NCBI GenBank assembly: GCA_022819985.1
Contig: JAJEGH010000016.1
Coordinates: 1 to 64,000, forward strand
Direction: 5' to 3'
DNA from: Alphaproteobacteria bacterium
Lineage (GTDB): Bacteria > Pseudomonadota > Alphaproteobacteria > Bin65
Length of the DNA: 64,000 nucleotides
Shown piece by piece: positions 53,131 to 62,276 of this stretch (position 1 is its first letter; each line of letters begins with the position of its first letter). The notes under the pieces were generated by a model, which was not told the origin of the DNA, did not search any database, and saw only the letters and a program-made list of their open reading frames with translations. The position numbers were made by a program, and so were the translations under genes.

Positions 53131-54249
53131 TCATCGCCGGTAGCCCGGCGCGATAAAGGGCAGGCACGCCGCCCGGGCGGGCAGCGCCCTGCCGCGTACC
53201 GTGAGGGTGAGCGGCGTGCCGGGAGCGGCATGGCCGATCGCGACATAGCCCATGGCGACCGGGGCGCCGACCGTCGGGCCGAAGCCGCCGCTCGTCACCC
53301 GGCCGACCGGCGCGCCGGCGGCATCGCAGATTTCCGCCCCTTCCCGCGCCGGCGTCCGGTCTTTCAGCCTGAGGCCGATGCGGCGGCGGCGGGTCCCGTT
53401 GCGCAAATGGTCGAGGATCGTGTCGGCGCCGACGAAGCCGCCTTCGGCGCGCCGGCGCTTGCCGATCGACCAGGTGAGACCGGCTTCGACCGGCGTGGTC
53501 GTCAGGTCGATATCGTGGCCGTAGAGGCACAGGCCGGCTTCGAGGCGCAGCGAATCGCGCGCGCCGAGGCCGGCCAGGGCGACCCCGTCATCGGCGAGCA
53601 GCGTTTCCGCCAGGGCCGTGGCGTGGCCCGCCGGCACCGAAATTTCGAACCCGTCCTCGCCGGTATAGCCGCTGCGCGAGATCCAGAGCGGCGTACCGCG
53701 CCAGTGGAACAGGTCGCCCTGAAGGAAAGCGAGGCCGTCGGTGCCCGGTATCTCGGTTTCCAGAACCGAGGCGGCTTTGGGCCCCTGAAAGGCGAGCAGG
53801 GCCTTGTCCTCCTCGATTTCCAGCGCGCAGCCCCGATCGGCCAGCGCCGCGCCGAGATAGGCGAAATCGTCGTCCTTGCGCGCGGCGTTGACGACGATCG
53901 CCAGCGCGTTGCCGGCCAGCCGGGTGACCATCAGGTCGTCGCGGATGCCGCCCTCGTCGCCGGTGAGCTGCGTGTAGCGCATCCGGCCGGCGCCGAGCCC
54001 GGCGATATCGCCCGGCACCAGGCTTTCGAGCGCCTCGGCCGCGCGCGCGCCGACGATCCGCGCCTGGCCCATATGGGACACGTCGAACAGGGACGCCCGG
54101 TCGCGCGTCTGTTCGTGCTCGGCGATGATGCCGCCATACTGCACGGGCAGCGCATAGCCGGCGAAATCGACCATCCGCCCGCCCCGGGCGACGTGCAGGT
54201 CGTAGAGCGGCGTGCGTCTGGCCGCTTCGGGTCCGGTGTCGGTTGCCAT
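53131..54249 (-). CDS. gcvT: Aminomethyltransferase (T protein of glycine cleavage)
   Basis: GcvT releases ammonia from the aminomethyl-lipoyl group and gives methylene-tetrahydrofolate. The 372-residue protein from ATG 54249 has TPLYDLHVARGGRMVDFAGY, then FDVSHMGQARIVG, SRSGYTGEDGFEISV and LGARDSLRLEAGLCLYGHD. It is the first gene after the riboswitch at 54320-54540, which should control it. Confidence 0.95.
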   Translation of the reverse strand: MATDTGPEAARRTPLYDLHVARGGRMVDFAGYALPVQYGGIIAEHEQTRDRASLFDVSHMGQARIVGARAAEALESLVPGDIAGLGAGRMRYTQLTGDEGGIRDDLMVTRLAGNALAIVVNAARKDDDFAYLGAALADRGCALEIEEDKALLAFQGPKAASVLETEIPGTDGLAFLQGDLFHWRGTPLWISRSGYTGEDGFEISVPAGHATALAETLLADDGVALAGLGARDSLRLEAGLCLYGHDIDLTTTPVEAGLTWSIGKRRRAEGGFVGADTILDHLRNGTRRRRIGLRLKDRTPAREGAEICDAAGAPVGRVTSGGFGPTVGAPVAMGYVAIGHAAPGTPLTLTVRGRALPARAACLPFIAPGYRR

Positions 54250-54319
54250 GGGAAAGCCCCGGCCGGGTTGCGCGAGCGGGAGTCGCCGCGCCCCGCCGAC
54301 GATCCGCCGGCCAGGCGCG

Positions 54320-54540
54320 CCCCCTCTGTCGCACAACCTGAGAGTTTGAACCGGTACGGCTGCCCGCCCGGGGCGGCTGCCGGTCTTTCCCCTTCGGTGA
54401 GGCGGCGCTAACGCTCGCGCACGGCCGCCTGCTTTCCAGAGTCGCCTCCGCCTGCGGTCCGGGTGCCTGAGAGATTCCGGGGCGGTTGCTCCTTCGGCGC
54501 CGGACGCGCAACCCGCGCGCCCGAACTCTCCCGCAGGCGT
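54320..54540 (-). promoter_or_regulatory. Tandem glycine riboswitch ahead of gcvT
   Basis: On the minus strand two aptamers follow each other. The first (about 54432-54540) has CGGGAGAG, GCGCCGAAGGAGCAA, AATCTCTCAGGCA and GACTCTGGAAAG. The second (about 54320-54425) has CACCGAAGGGGAAA, AAACTCTCAGGTT and GACAGAGGGG. These are the conserved blocks of glycine riboswitches of the gcvT class. The regulated genes are gcvT-gcvH-gcvP; in this class glycine usually turns expression on. The 150 bases upstream to the Fic gene hold no other feature that I can name. Confidence 0.95.
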
Positions 54541-54692
54541 CAGAGGCTATGGACGAAAGGTTAGCGGAAGCGGACGGCGAGTCAAGCGGCGGAACCGGTC
54601 GCCCGATGCAAATATTCGGCGCGGGCGTTCATGGAGGCGTCGCGCGTTGCTCCGTCGGCGGTCGTGCGCGCACACCGAATTTTCCGCTCAAG

Positions 54693-56009
54693 TCATGGCC
54701 AGCGTACTCTTTGGCGTAAATCGCTCATCATAGACCGCAACAGTCGATTGAACTGTTTTTCGAGATCGTCCAAGTCTTGGCCATCGTACTGCCCGGTCAG
54801 GTAGTTATCTATCTGAAACCGCCATTCGCATCTGATTGGGTCGAATCGGTTTTCAACCGCGAGACGGGTTTCGGAATTCGTTCCATGAAATCCATTCAAA
54901 TGGAACGCCAGTGCATTGGAAATTAGGGATGCATTTTCCGGAATATCGGAAGTATTTTCGCCCGCGCCAAATTCGAGCTCGAGAACATTACCGTCGACTC
55001 TTTGGCCCTTTATGTTCCATACAGAATCGTCGATAGAAGAAAATTCATCGGCGAACAGCGCGACCTTGGACCGACAATAATCCCGGAACGGCCGCACAAC
55101 TCTTTCCACATATTCCCGCGCTGCAACCTGCCCGCCCGCCGCGCTGCTTCTGACGAACGATTGCTTGAAAAGCGCAATTTCCCGATCGATATCGTCTGCA
55201 TCCTCAATGGATTCGCCGCGCGCAGCTCTCAGGTGCAGGTCGAGGGCGTATTCGCAGCACGACGCGATATAGTCGATGAACTGCGCCAGATCCTCGCTCT
55301 TGTCGGCCCGTTCGAGCTCCTGAATGTATCGATCCCTGTCCTCCCGGCGGACGATCGCCACGGTGTAGCCGCGTCCGATGAGAATCATGTTCATCAGCAG
55401 CCGCGCCATGCGTCCGTTACCGTCGTCGAACGGATGGATGCGGACGAAGCGGTAATGGAAGGCCGCGGCGAGAACGATCGGGTGTTCCCCTTCGGCGTCC
55501 CGCGTCCTGTACCAGTCCATCAGGTCGCCCATCGCCGGCTTCACCTGTTCGGGCGGCGTGAAATAATAGGTCTCCCGGGTCGACGTCACGACGTTGTTGG
55601 GCGCGCCCTTGTAAGCGCCGATCCCGATACGGCGCTTGGCTGGGCGCCCGTCCGGCGTTTCGGCATCGACCTCGTAAGGCTCCTTCAACAGGATAGCGTG
55701 AAGCTGCCGGATGAAGGTCTCGGTCAGCCCGAGCTCCTCCCCGACAGCGTCCTCCACTGCCTTGACGGCGTCGTTGTGGCCCTCGATGTCGAGATGGTCC
55801 CGCATCGGCTTGCCGTGAGCGGTGAGTCCGTGGAGGATCAGGCTGCGCGTTTCGCCCAGGGTCAGCGAGTTGCCCTCGACGGCGTTGGAATGGTAGTTCG
55901 ATTCGATCCGCAATTTCTGTCCCACCCGTGCAACCGTTTCCGGTGGCAGGGGGCGAAGCGCATCGAGCTCCTGCTTGAGCCGGTCGATCCGTTCGAGAAT
56001 TTCGCTCAT
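54693..56009 (-). CDS. Fic family protein (probable AMP-transferase)
   Basis: This 438-residue protein from ATG 56009 (GGGGAGG upstream) carries the Fic motif HPFDDGNGRMAR at residues 192-203, with all catalytic residues. An N-terminal inhibitory helix motif SNAVEGN lies at 41-47. The Glu there would block ATP binding until released (class II Fic proteins). Fic enzymes usually transfer AMP to Tyr or Thr of a target protein. The C-terminal region (from about residue 300) is less GC-rich and has no motif I recognise. The gene starts 34 bases after the end of the type III restriction gene, so it is probably the third gene of that operon. The target is unknown. Confidence 0.85.
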   Translation of the reverse strand: MSEILERIDRLKQELDALRPLPPETVARVGQKLRIESNYHSNAVEGNSLTLGETRSLILHGLTAHGKPMRDHLDIEGHNDAVKAVEDAVGEELGLTETFIRQLHAILLKEPYEVDAETPDGRPAKRRIGIGAYKGAPNNVVTSTRETYYFTPPEQVKPAMGDLMDWYRTRDAEGEHPIVLAAAFHYRFVRIHPFDDGNGRMARLLMNMILIGRGYTVAIVRREDRDRYIQELERADKSEDLAQFIDYIASCCEYALDLHLRAARGESIEDADDIDREIALFKQSFVRSSAAGGQVAAREYVERVVRPFRDYCRSKVALFADEFSSIDDSVWNIKGQRVDGNVLELEFGAGENTSDIPENASLISNALAFHLNGFHGTNSETRLAVENRFDPIRCEWRFQIDNYLTGQYDGQDLDDLEKQFNRLLRSMMSDLRQRVRWP

Positions 56010-56043
56010 CGGACGCCTCCCCGATTTCAGGCCCGGAAATTCC

Positions 56044-58575
56044 TTACACGCCGTCCACACCCGCCAGCGCGGCCGGAAACTCGGCTTCGTCGAACACCAG
56101 TTTGAAAATGCCCTTGGCCGGGCCGTCGCGAACGGTCATGGACCCGCACTCGAATGCGCCTTCCAGGGCGTCCAGCACATGCTTCTTGTAATCGGTATCC
56201 AAGCCGTCGAGATGCGCGCCCTTGGTTTCGTAGACCAGAAAGTGCTGCCGCCCGTTTTCGCTGCCGGCGATAGCGACGAAATCGGGCCAGATGCGATTTG
56301 GTTTCCATCCTCGCAGGTAGTAGTCTCCGCCCTGGCGAGCCGCGATCCGGTGCCACCATTGCAAGGCGTTCTGTTCGTCCAGATAGCGCGCGAATTTGCG
56401 CTCCAGGCCGGAGTCGAACTGATGGGTGAAAACCGGCTCGAACAGGCTGAGTTGCAGCGGAGTGTGCCGATCCTCGCGCGTCATCGGGCCGACGTCTTCC
56501 GGCACTGAAATCTCAAAGCTCTTGTCCATACGGAAATTCCCGCTGCCCGGATTCAAATCGAACCGGATCTCCTTTCGCCGCAGCTTTTCCATGAAGACAT
56601 TCCGGGCCAGAACCTCGATTTCAAGGCTCACATGCTTGCGCAATTCGTGAATCAGGTAGGTGCGCTGATCGTAAATCGCGTCGTCGCCCCGATCCGCAGG
56701 CGGCAGCTTTTCGATGAGGTTCCGGGCAATCCGCGCCGCCTGCCAAGGATTCGGCACCATGTCGGACAGACGGCGGGCAAACCACATCAGCCTCAATGTC
56801 TTGTCGACAAAGACTTCCCGGCCCGCGCCGATGTCCGGCGCCGCGTCGCCGAGATCGACGATGGCTGACTGCCGGATGGCCCGTTGGGTCTGGCTCTCCC
56901 CGGCGTCGGGAGCGTCCAGCGCGTTCCAGTCGATATCCGGCAGGATGTCGCGCATATAATCCAGTTCGCGCCAGTCTTCGCCGTCCCGATGCAGCACCAG
57001 GGGCAGGAATATCTCCGCGTCGCGAAACGGCTCCCGCCGCCGTACCGGAACCCGCGTCGCGTCCGCTCCCGCTTCGGAATGGACCTCGCCGGCGAGGCCG
57101 GTCAGCCCTTCCTCTTCCAGTCCGGCCTTTACATGCTCGACCGCCTCGCCAACGGCGGTGTTCCAGCAATAGACATAGCACCGATCCAGGGCATCCCGGC
57201 CGGTGCGCCGGGCATGGGGCTGCCGCATGACGCGGCCGACCAGTTGCGTGATCGCCCGCTTGGCGGTGGTGTTGTCCAGCATCGCCAGCACATAGGCGAA
57301 GGGGCAGTCCCACCCCTCCATCAGCGCCGCCTTGGTGACGATCCAGCGCACCGGGCAATAGGGCGAGAGCAGGTCCTTGCCGGCAAGTTCGTCCCGTTCG
57401 GCGGACTTCACCGCCACCGCTTCGGCCGGGACGCCCAGGTTCCGGATCAGATACGCCCTCACATCCTCGGCGTGGACCCGTTCGCCGTCTTGCTGGTCCT
57501 TGCCCGTGCGCTCGACCCGGACCACGACAATGGGGCGGATATAGCGGCCTTCGCTTGCCTGAAAGGAGTCCGCTTCGGCGGCGAGCCGGTCCAGTTCCCC
57601 ATGGGCCGCGACCAGCGTGTCCTGCCAGGCGACGTTGGAGAAGGCCGTCACCCGGACCGGCAGCTTGATCATTTCCTCCGCCTTCAGTTCGACGCCGCCG
57701 ATATCGACCAGAAGGTTGCTGATGCCGCGGTTGGGCGTGGCGGAAAGCTCGATCACCAGGCGCGGATCGAGACGGTTCACCGAGCGCGCGAACTCTTCGC
57801 CGGCCTTTCGCTGTTTGCCGTAGGCCTTGTGCGCTTCGTCCAGCACCACGACCGGGCGCAGCATCTTGAAAACGTTGAACAAGCTGTGCTTCACCGGGCC
57901 GTCGGCGGCAACGCGCTCCAGATCCGGATGGCCGTTCAGCAGCCGCGCATCGCCCAATATGTCGTCGCCGTCCGGGAAGAAGGTGGGATAGCGGCCGGAA
58001 TCGCGGAACATCCGCAGGAATTCCCTACCTTTCTGCCGGTTGGCAGCCGGCAGCATCAGCAGCATGACGCACAGATAGTTGGCCGTGTCTGCCGCCGTGA
58101 AGGGATCGTCCTTTTCCAGCAGCCGGACCCGCCCGCCGCTGGCCCGCTCCAGCAACTGCCGGTAGGGGTGCTCCCGGTTCTTCAGCGCGGCTTTCGTCTG
58201 CGTATAGATCGCGCGGGTCGGGACAATCCAGAGCGTGAGCCCCGTTTGCCGGCCCAGCCGCTCCAGCACGGCGGCGGCGAGCAGCGTCTTGCCGCCGCCG
58301 GTCGGCACTTTGAGGCAGACATGCGGGATCGGCCGCCCGGCCTCGTCCGTGCGGCTCGCATAGGCGTCGGCGGGCCGGGCGACGCCGCCCGATGCGGCCA
58401 GATTCCGCCACGCAACCGCGGGGAAATTGCGGTCGTCGCCGGTTATTTCGACGCCCCGTTCCTCAAGCGCCTCGATCCGGCGTTGCACGTCGCGGGCCGC
58501 CCGGTCCAGCGCCTCGCGCCAGCGTACGAAGGCGTCCAGCGCCGTGGCCTGATAATCTTTCAGCTCCAGCATCAT
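56044..58575 (-). CDS. Type III restriction enzyme, Res subunit (helicase/endonuclease)
   Basis: This 843-residue SF2 helicase with a nuclease domain has Walker A PTGGGKT at residues 91-97 and VLDEAHKAYGKQRKAG with DEAH near 245. ELSATPNRG follows, and motif VI, TQLVGRVMRQPHARR, is near 440. Near the C-terminus (about 770-795) PDFVAI with the later YETKG forms the PD-(D/E)XK nuclease site. Its partner Mod is encoded directly upstream (58586-60244). It should cleave DNA at head-to-head unmodified sites. Confidence 0.92.
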   Translation of the reverse strand: MMLELKDYQATALDAFVRWREALDRAARDVQRRIEALEERGVEITGDDRNFPAVAWRNLAASGGVARPADAYASRTDEAGRPIPHVCLKVPTGGGKTLLAAAVLERLGRQTGLTLWIVPTRAIYTQTKAALKNREHPYRQLLERASGGRVRLLEKDDPFTAADTANYLCVMLLMLPAANRQKGREFLRMFRDSGRYPTFFPDGDDILGDARLLNGHPDLERVAADGPVKHSLFNVFKMLRPVVVLDEAHKAYGKQRKAGEEFARSVNRLDPRLVIELSATPNRGISNLLVDIGGVELKAEEMIKLPVRVTAFSNVAWQDTLVAAHGELDRLAAEADSFQASEGRYIRPIVVVRVERTGKDQQDGERVHAEDVRAYLIRNLGVPAEAVAVKSAERDELAGKDLLSPYCPVRWIVTKAALMEGWDCPFAYVLAMLDNTTAKRAITQLVGRVMRQPHARRTGRDALDRCYVYCWNTAVGEAVEHVKAGLEEEGLTGLAGEVHSEAGADATRVPVRRREPFRDAEIFLPLVLHRDGEDWRELDYMRDILPDIDWNALDAPDAGESQTQRAIRQSAIVDLGDAAPDIGAGREVFVDKTLRLMWFARRLSDMVPNPWQAARIARNLIEKLPPADRGDDAIYDQRTYLIHELRKHVSLEIEVLARNVFMEKLRRKEIRFDLNPGSGNFRMDKSFEISVPEDVGPMTREDRHTPLQLSLFEPVFTHQFDSGLERKFARYLDEQNALQWWHRIAARQGGDYYLRGWKPNRIWPDFVAIAGSENGRQHFLVYETKGAHLDGLDTDYKKHVLDALEGAFECGSMTVRDGPAKGIFKLVFDEAEFPAALAGVDGV

Positions 58576-58585
58576 GGGCGCGCGC

Positions 58586-60244
58586 TCAGCCCGGCCGGTG
58601 CATGTCGTAGGGCAGTTGGCAGAAGGTAATGCCCAGCGCCGTCAGGTCGCGCTGCGCGATATATTTGCCCGGCGCGAAGACGACCGCCTCCCTGCCGCCC
58701 TCCCGGTTGACGGCGGCGATGCGCTTCGCCCGCTCCTCGTTGAACATGGCGTCGTGGCCGTGCAGCCATTCGAGGTCCGGACGGTAGAGCAGGTAATAAT
58801 CCGTCGAGCCCTCGCTGTGGAACAGGCCGTCGTCGTTCTGCGGTTCGAGATCGGCCGGGCCGGCGGAGACGCCGGTCGCCGTGTGCAGGAGCCAGGCGGC
58901 AAGCGTGGACCGGTCGGGCAGGTTCGCGCCGGTCAGCATGGCCTCGGCGTCCAGCGGTTCGCCCAAAGTGCAATATGCGAAGGACCCGCCAAGACCCTCG
59001 CGCAGGGCGGCGTCTTTCGCCTTGGGCACGCCCTTTATGACCCGCCGCACCCGCTCCGCGGTGATGCTGTCGGCATAGTCCTCGCATTCCACGAGGATGA
59101 ACTTGCGGTCGCCGCCATCCGCCTTGTTCAGGGCGAGTACGGCATGGGCGGTCGTGCCGCTACCGGCGAAAGAGTCCAAAATAATGGAATCTTCTTCCAT
59201 AGCGAGACCCATGATCCGGGTCAAAAGTTCGACGGGTTTGACGGTCGTAAAGTCGGGAAAGTCGTCAGGAAAAACCTGAAGAAGCGTTTTCTTCGCTTCC
59301 TGCGTGTGGCCGACTTCCTTATAGGTCCAGATCGTCTCGGCTACCAAGCCTTGTTTCACTTCGGAAAGAAATCGCTTTATTGCTGGAACTTGATTCCGGT
59401 CTCTACCCCACCAGATTCGATTGTCTCCATCCAATTCCCAGAATTTTTCTTCCGAGTAGCGCCAGAAATTACCAGCCGGAGGGGCCTTTATCACCCGGCC
59501 ACCAGGACACTCTATCGCGTAGGTTCCCCGGCTGTACGGATTTCGCGCCGAGAGGTCGCTGGATTTCCACGGCCCACGCGGATCGTCGTCAGGGTTAGAA
59601 TAACGTGCGTCGGCCTCCTCGGTTCGCGGAAGCAAGCGTAAATCGAATGATCCCTTGCTCTTGGCGTACACAACGATAAAATCGTGATTTTCTGAGAAGT
59701 ATTTGGCGTTGCTTTTGGGGGCGTAGACTTTCTCCCAAACGATTGTTGCGACGAAATTATCTTCCCCGAAAATTTCGTCCATCAGCATCCGCAGATGATG
59801 CTGTTCGTTGTCGTCAATCGACACGAAAATCGCGCCGTCGTCCGCCAGCAGTTCCTTCAGCAGGTGCAGGCGCGGCCACATCATGCAGAGCCATTTGTCG
59901 TGGCGCTCCAGGTCCTCGCCGTCGACCGGACCATTCTCCTTCAGCCACGCTTTCATCAGCGGGCTGTTCACCTTGTCGTTATAGATCCAGCCCTCGTTTC
60001 CGGTGTTGTAGGGCGGGTCGATATAGACGCACTTCACCCGCCCGGCGTAGCGCGGCAGCAGCGCCTTGAGCGCGTGCAGGTTATCGCCGTGGATAATCAG
60101 GTTGTCGTCCGCGGCGGCCCCCGAACCGGGGTCCGCCGCGCCCGGGCCGGCAGAGCGGTCGGCGTCCGGCGCCAACGGCCGGTAGGGCACCGTCAGATGG
60201 TGGGCGTAGATATGCTGCTTGCCCTTGAACTCCAGCGTCGGCAT
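58586..60244 (-). CDS. Type III modification methyltransferase, Mod subunit
   Basis: This 552-residue DNA N6-adenine (or N4-cytosine) methyltransferase starts ATG 60244, with GAGAGGGGG upstream. The catalytic motif DPPYNTG (about residues 76-82) precedes the SAM motif DSFAGSGTTAH (about 365), which is the beta order normal for type III Mod. The central part, from about 59150 to 59850, is lower in GC. It holds the target-recognition region, and this variation suggests exchange. It gives the recognition specificity for both Mod and Res. The stop is ten bases ahead of the Res start. Confidence 0.92.
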   Translation of the reverse strand: MPTLEFKGKQHIYAHHLTVPYRPLAPDADRSAGPGAADPGSGAAADDNLIIHGDNLHALKALLPRYAGRVKCVYIDPPYNTGNEGWIYNDKVNSPLMKAWLKENGPVDGEDLERHDKWLCMMWPRLHLLKELLADDGAIFVSIDDNEQHHLRMLMDEIFGEDNFVATIVWEKVYAPKSNAKYFSENHDFIVVYAKSKGSFDLRLLPRTEEADARYSNPDDDPRGPWKSSDLSARNPYSRGTYAIECPGGRVIKAPPAGNFWRYSEEKFWELDGDNRIWWGRDRNQVPAIKRFLSEVKQGLVAETIWTYKEVGHTQEAKKTLLQVFPDDFPDFTTVKPVELLTRIMGLAMEEDSIILDSFAGSGTTAHAVLALNKADGGDRKFILVECEDYADSITAERVRRVIKGVPKAKDAALREGLGGSFAYCTLGEPLDAEAMLTGANLPDRSTLAAWLLHTATGVSAGPADLEPQNDDGLFHSEGSTDYYLLYRPDLEWLHGHDAMFNEERAKRIAAVNREGGREAVVFAPGKYIAQRDLTALGITFCQLPYDMHRPG

Positions 60245-60298
60245 CGGCGCCCCCTCTCTGCGTATCGGGATTATAGACCGGGGCGGTCGCACCGCAAG

Positions 60299-60332
60299 AT
60301 GTTGTTGCCGCATCCGCAGCGTAACACAACAT
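60299..60332. promoter_or_regulatory. Inverted repeat in the mod leader (possible operator or hairpin)
   Basis: ATGTTGT at 60299-60305 is repeated inverted as ACAACAT at 60326-60332. A smaller palindrome, CACAA-CATA-TTGTG, overlaps its right half. It lies downstream of the predicted mod promoter, in the leader. It could be a binding site for a control protein or a transcript hairpin. Confidence 0.35.
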
Positions 60333-60373
60333 ATTGTGGATAATTCCACTCCGGTTCGCAGGCCGGTATGTAT

Positions 60374-60409
60374 CGCAGCTATTATATTCGTATTTTGTTC
60401 TAAATTCAA
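60374..60409 (-). promoter_or_regulatory. Near-consensus sigma70 promoter for mod-res-fic
   Basis: On the minus strand TTGAAT (60404-60409) is followed after exactly 17 bases by a perfect TATAAT (60381-60386). It would start transcription near 60374, giving a leader of about 130 bases before the mod ATG at 60244. Such an AT-rich promoter stands out in this GC-rich genome, as imported defence genes often do. Confidence 0.75.
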
Positions 60410-60468
60410 CCGATAAACCGGGAGCCGCCCGGTTCGGTTTGCTTCCGCCCCCGCGTGGCGGAGGCCGC

Positions 60469-60705
60469 CTACAGCCCGTTATGGGTGCCGTCGCAGAAGG
60501 GGCCGTTGGCGGTCTGCTTGCACTGGCACAGCCAGGCCTCTTCGGTCTCCTCCTGCTTGAAGACCAGCGGTTTCATCTCGGTCGCCTTGTGGGCGCCGTC
60601 GCAGAAGGGCTGGTTCGCGCTCAGCCCGCAGACGCACCAGGCATAGCTCTTGCCCGCCTCCAGTGTGACGTTCTTCGGTTCCCGCGCCGCGATCTTTCCC
60701 GCCAT
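60469..60705 (-). CDS. Tandem CDGSH iron-sulfur protein
   Basis: This 78-residue protein with two CDGSH-type motifs would bind one [2Fe-2S] cluster each: CVCGLSANQPFCDGAH and CQCKQTANGPFCDGTH. Small CDGSH proteins of bacteria are thought to act in redox or iron-sulfur homeostasis; the exact role is open. The 224 bases between it and mod hold the mod promoter. Confidence 0.9.
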   Translation of the reverse strand: MAGKIAAREPKNVTLEAGKSYAWCVCGLSANQPFCDGAHKATEMKPLVFKQEETEEAWLCQCKQTANGPFCDGTHNGL

Positions 60706-60818
60706 GCTCCTGCCCCTCCTGCCGGCGTATTTCTACCGGCGGCACCGTAGCCAACGATGCCGCGCCCGGCAAGCCGCGGAACCTTTCCCGAACCCGGCAG
60801 TATGGGTAGCATCGGTCC

Positions 60819-61067
60819 ATGAAGACGACGCTGAACATCGATGACGATCTGCTGGCGCGGGCCAGGCGCCGCGCCAGGGAAACCGGACGCCCGCTGCGGG
60901 CCGTGGTCGAGGAGGGGCTGCGCCGCGTGCTCGCGCGGCCTGCCCCCGGCAGCCGATACAGGCTGCCCGATCTGAGGGCGGGGGATCCTGCGGCGCCCGA
61001 TCCGCTGGAGCGCTATTCCTGGCCCGAACTGCGCGACGCGATCCACGACAGATCGAGCGCCGAATAG
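60819..61067 (+). CDS. VapB-like type II antitoxin (ribbon-helix-helix), without a toxin beside it
   Basis: This 82-residue protein begins MKTTLNIDDDLLARARRRA and continues RPLRAVVEEGLRRVL, the ribbon-helix-helix pattern of VapB-type antitoxins. In complete modules a PIN-domain VapC toxin follows directly. Here the next 218 bases, up to thrB, hold no PIN-like frame and nothing else I recognise. It may be a decayed module, or an orphan that acts as a repressor. Confidence 0.72.
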   Translation: MKTTLNIDDDLLARARRRARETGRPLRAVVEEGLRRVLARPAPGSRYRLPDLRAGDPAAPDPLERYSWPELRDAIHDRSSAE

Positions 61068-61285
61068 GGCAGGAATTTCGCCGCTGCGTATCGGGATTTT
61101 ACGGCGGACGTCGACCTCTCTGCGCTTGGCCTCGATCCCGATGCATTGTTCGGAAATATCCGGGACAAGCGACCCGGGCGCGACGACCGGTCGTAAGCGC
61201 AATCTTTCGGCGCGACCGCGGCCCGCCCTGCCGGCCGCTCCGCCCGCCCCTTGAGAGAAAGGCGGGTTGGGCGTAAGCAACGGGC

Positions 61286-62248
61286 ATGGCGGTCTATACC
61301 CAGGTGGCGGACGACGAGCTGGCGGCGTTTCTCGGCGCCTACGACATCGGCGCGCTCGTCGCCTACAAGGGCATCGCCGAAGGAGTGGAGAATTCCAACT
61401 ATTTCCTCCAGACCGAGCGCGGCAGCTTCATTCTGACGCTCTACGAAAGGCGGGTCGATCCGGCCGACCTGCCGTTTTTCCTGGGCCTCATGGACCATCT
61501 GGCGGCGCGGGACATCGCCTGCCCGACGCCGATCCACGCCCGCGACGGCGAGGCGTTGCGTACGCTCTCCGGCCGGCCGGCCGCGATCATTTCCTTCCTG
61601 CAGGGGGTGTCGCCGCGCCGGGTCGATATCCGCCATTGCGCGCCGCTCGGCGGGGCGCTGGCCGGGATGCACCTGGCGGCGGACGGCTTCGCCATGAGCC
61701 GGCCGAACGCGCTCAGCCTCGCCGGCTGGCGGCCCCTGTTCGACCGCTGCGGCCCGCGCGCCCACGAGGTGCAGAACGGCCTGGCCGGCGAGATCGAGCA
61801 GGAGCTGGAATTCCTGGAGGAGAACTGGCCCTCCGGCCTGCCGACCGGCGTGATCCACGCCGACCTGTTCCCGGACAACGTGTTCTTCCTCGGCGACCGG
61901 GTCTCCGGCCTGATCGACTTCTACTTCGCCTGCAACGATTACTTCGCCTACGACCTGGCGATCTGCATCAACGCCTGGTGCTTCGAGAAGGACGGCAGCT
62001 TCAACGTCACCAAGGCGCGCCACATGCTGAACGCCTATCGCGCGGTGCGGCCCTTCTCGGCGGCGGAACTGGCGGCGATCCCGGTGCTGCTGCGCGGCGG
62101 TGCATTGCGCTTCCTGCTGACCCGGCTGCACGACTGGCTGTTCCACCCGGAAGGCGCGCTGGTGACGCCGCACAACCCGCTGGAATACCACCGCAAGCTG
62201 CGCTTCCATCAGGGCGTCAAACGGCCCGGCGAACTGGGGCTGGAGTGA
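61286..62248 (+). CDS. thrB: Homoserine kinase (ThrB2 type)
   Basis: This homoserine kinase of the aminoglycoside-phosphotransferase fold makes O-phosphohomoserine for threonine synthesis. The 320-residue protein has [20 protein letters not shown] near the N-terminus. The catalytic loop is [16 protein letters not shown], and the metal-binding segment is [18 protein letters not shown]. It is followed 28 bases later by the rnhA fusion, a common order in Rhodospirillales. Confidence 0.93.
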   Translation: MAVYTQVADDELAAFLGAYDIGALVAYKGIAEGVENSNYFLQTERGSFILTLYERRVDPADLPFFLGLMDHLAARDIACPTPIHARDGEALRTLSGRPAAIISFLQGVSPRRVDIRHCAPLGGALAGMHLAADGFAMSRPNALSLAGWRPLFDRCGPRAHEVQNGLAGEIEQELEFLEENWPSGLPTGVIHADLFPDNVFFLGDRVSGLIDFYFACNDYFAYDLAICINAWCFEKDGSFNVTKARHMLNAYRAVRPFSAAELAAIPVLLRGGALRFLLTRLHDWLFHPEGALVTPHNPLEYHRKLRFHQGVKRPGELGLE

Positions 62249-62276
62249 CGCAGGACAGCGAGGAAGGGCCTACGGG

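Noticed and set aside
61068-61285. Possible VapC toxin after the VapB-like gene
   Set aside because: No frame in this stretch has the DTN or acidic motifs of PIN domains or a plausible start.
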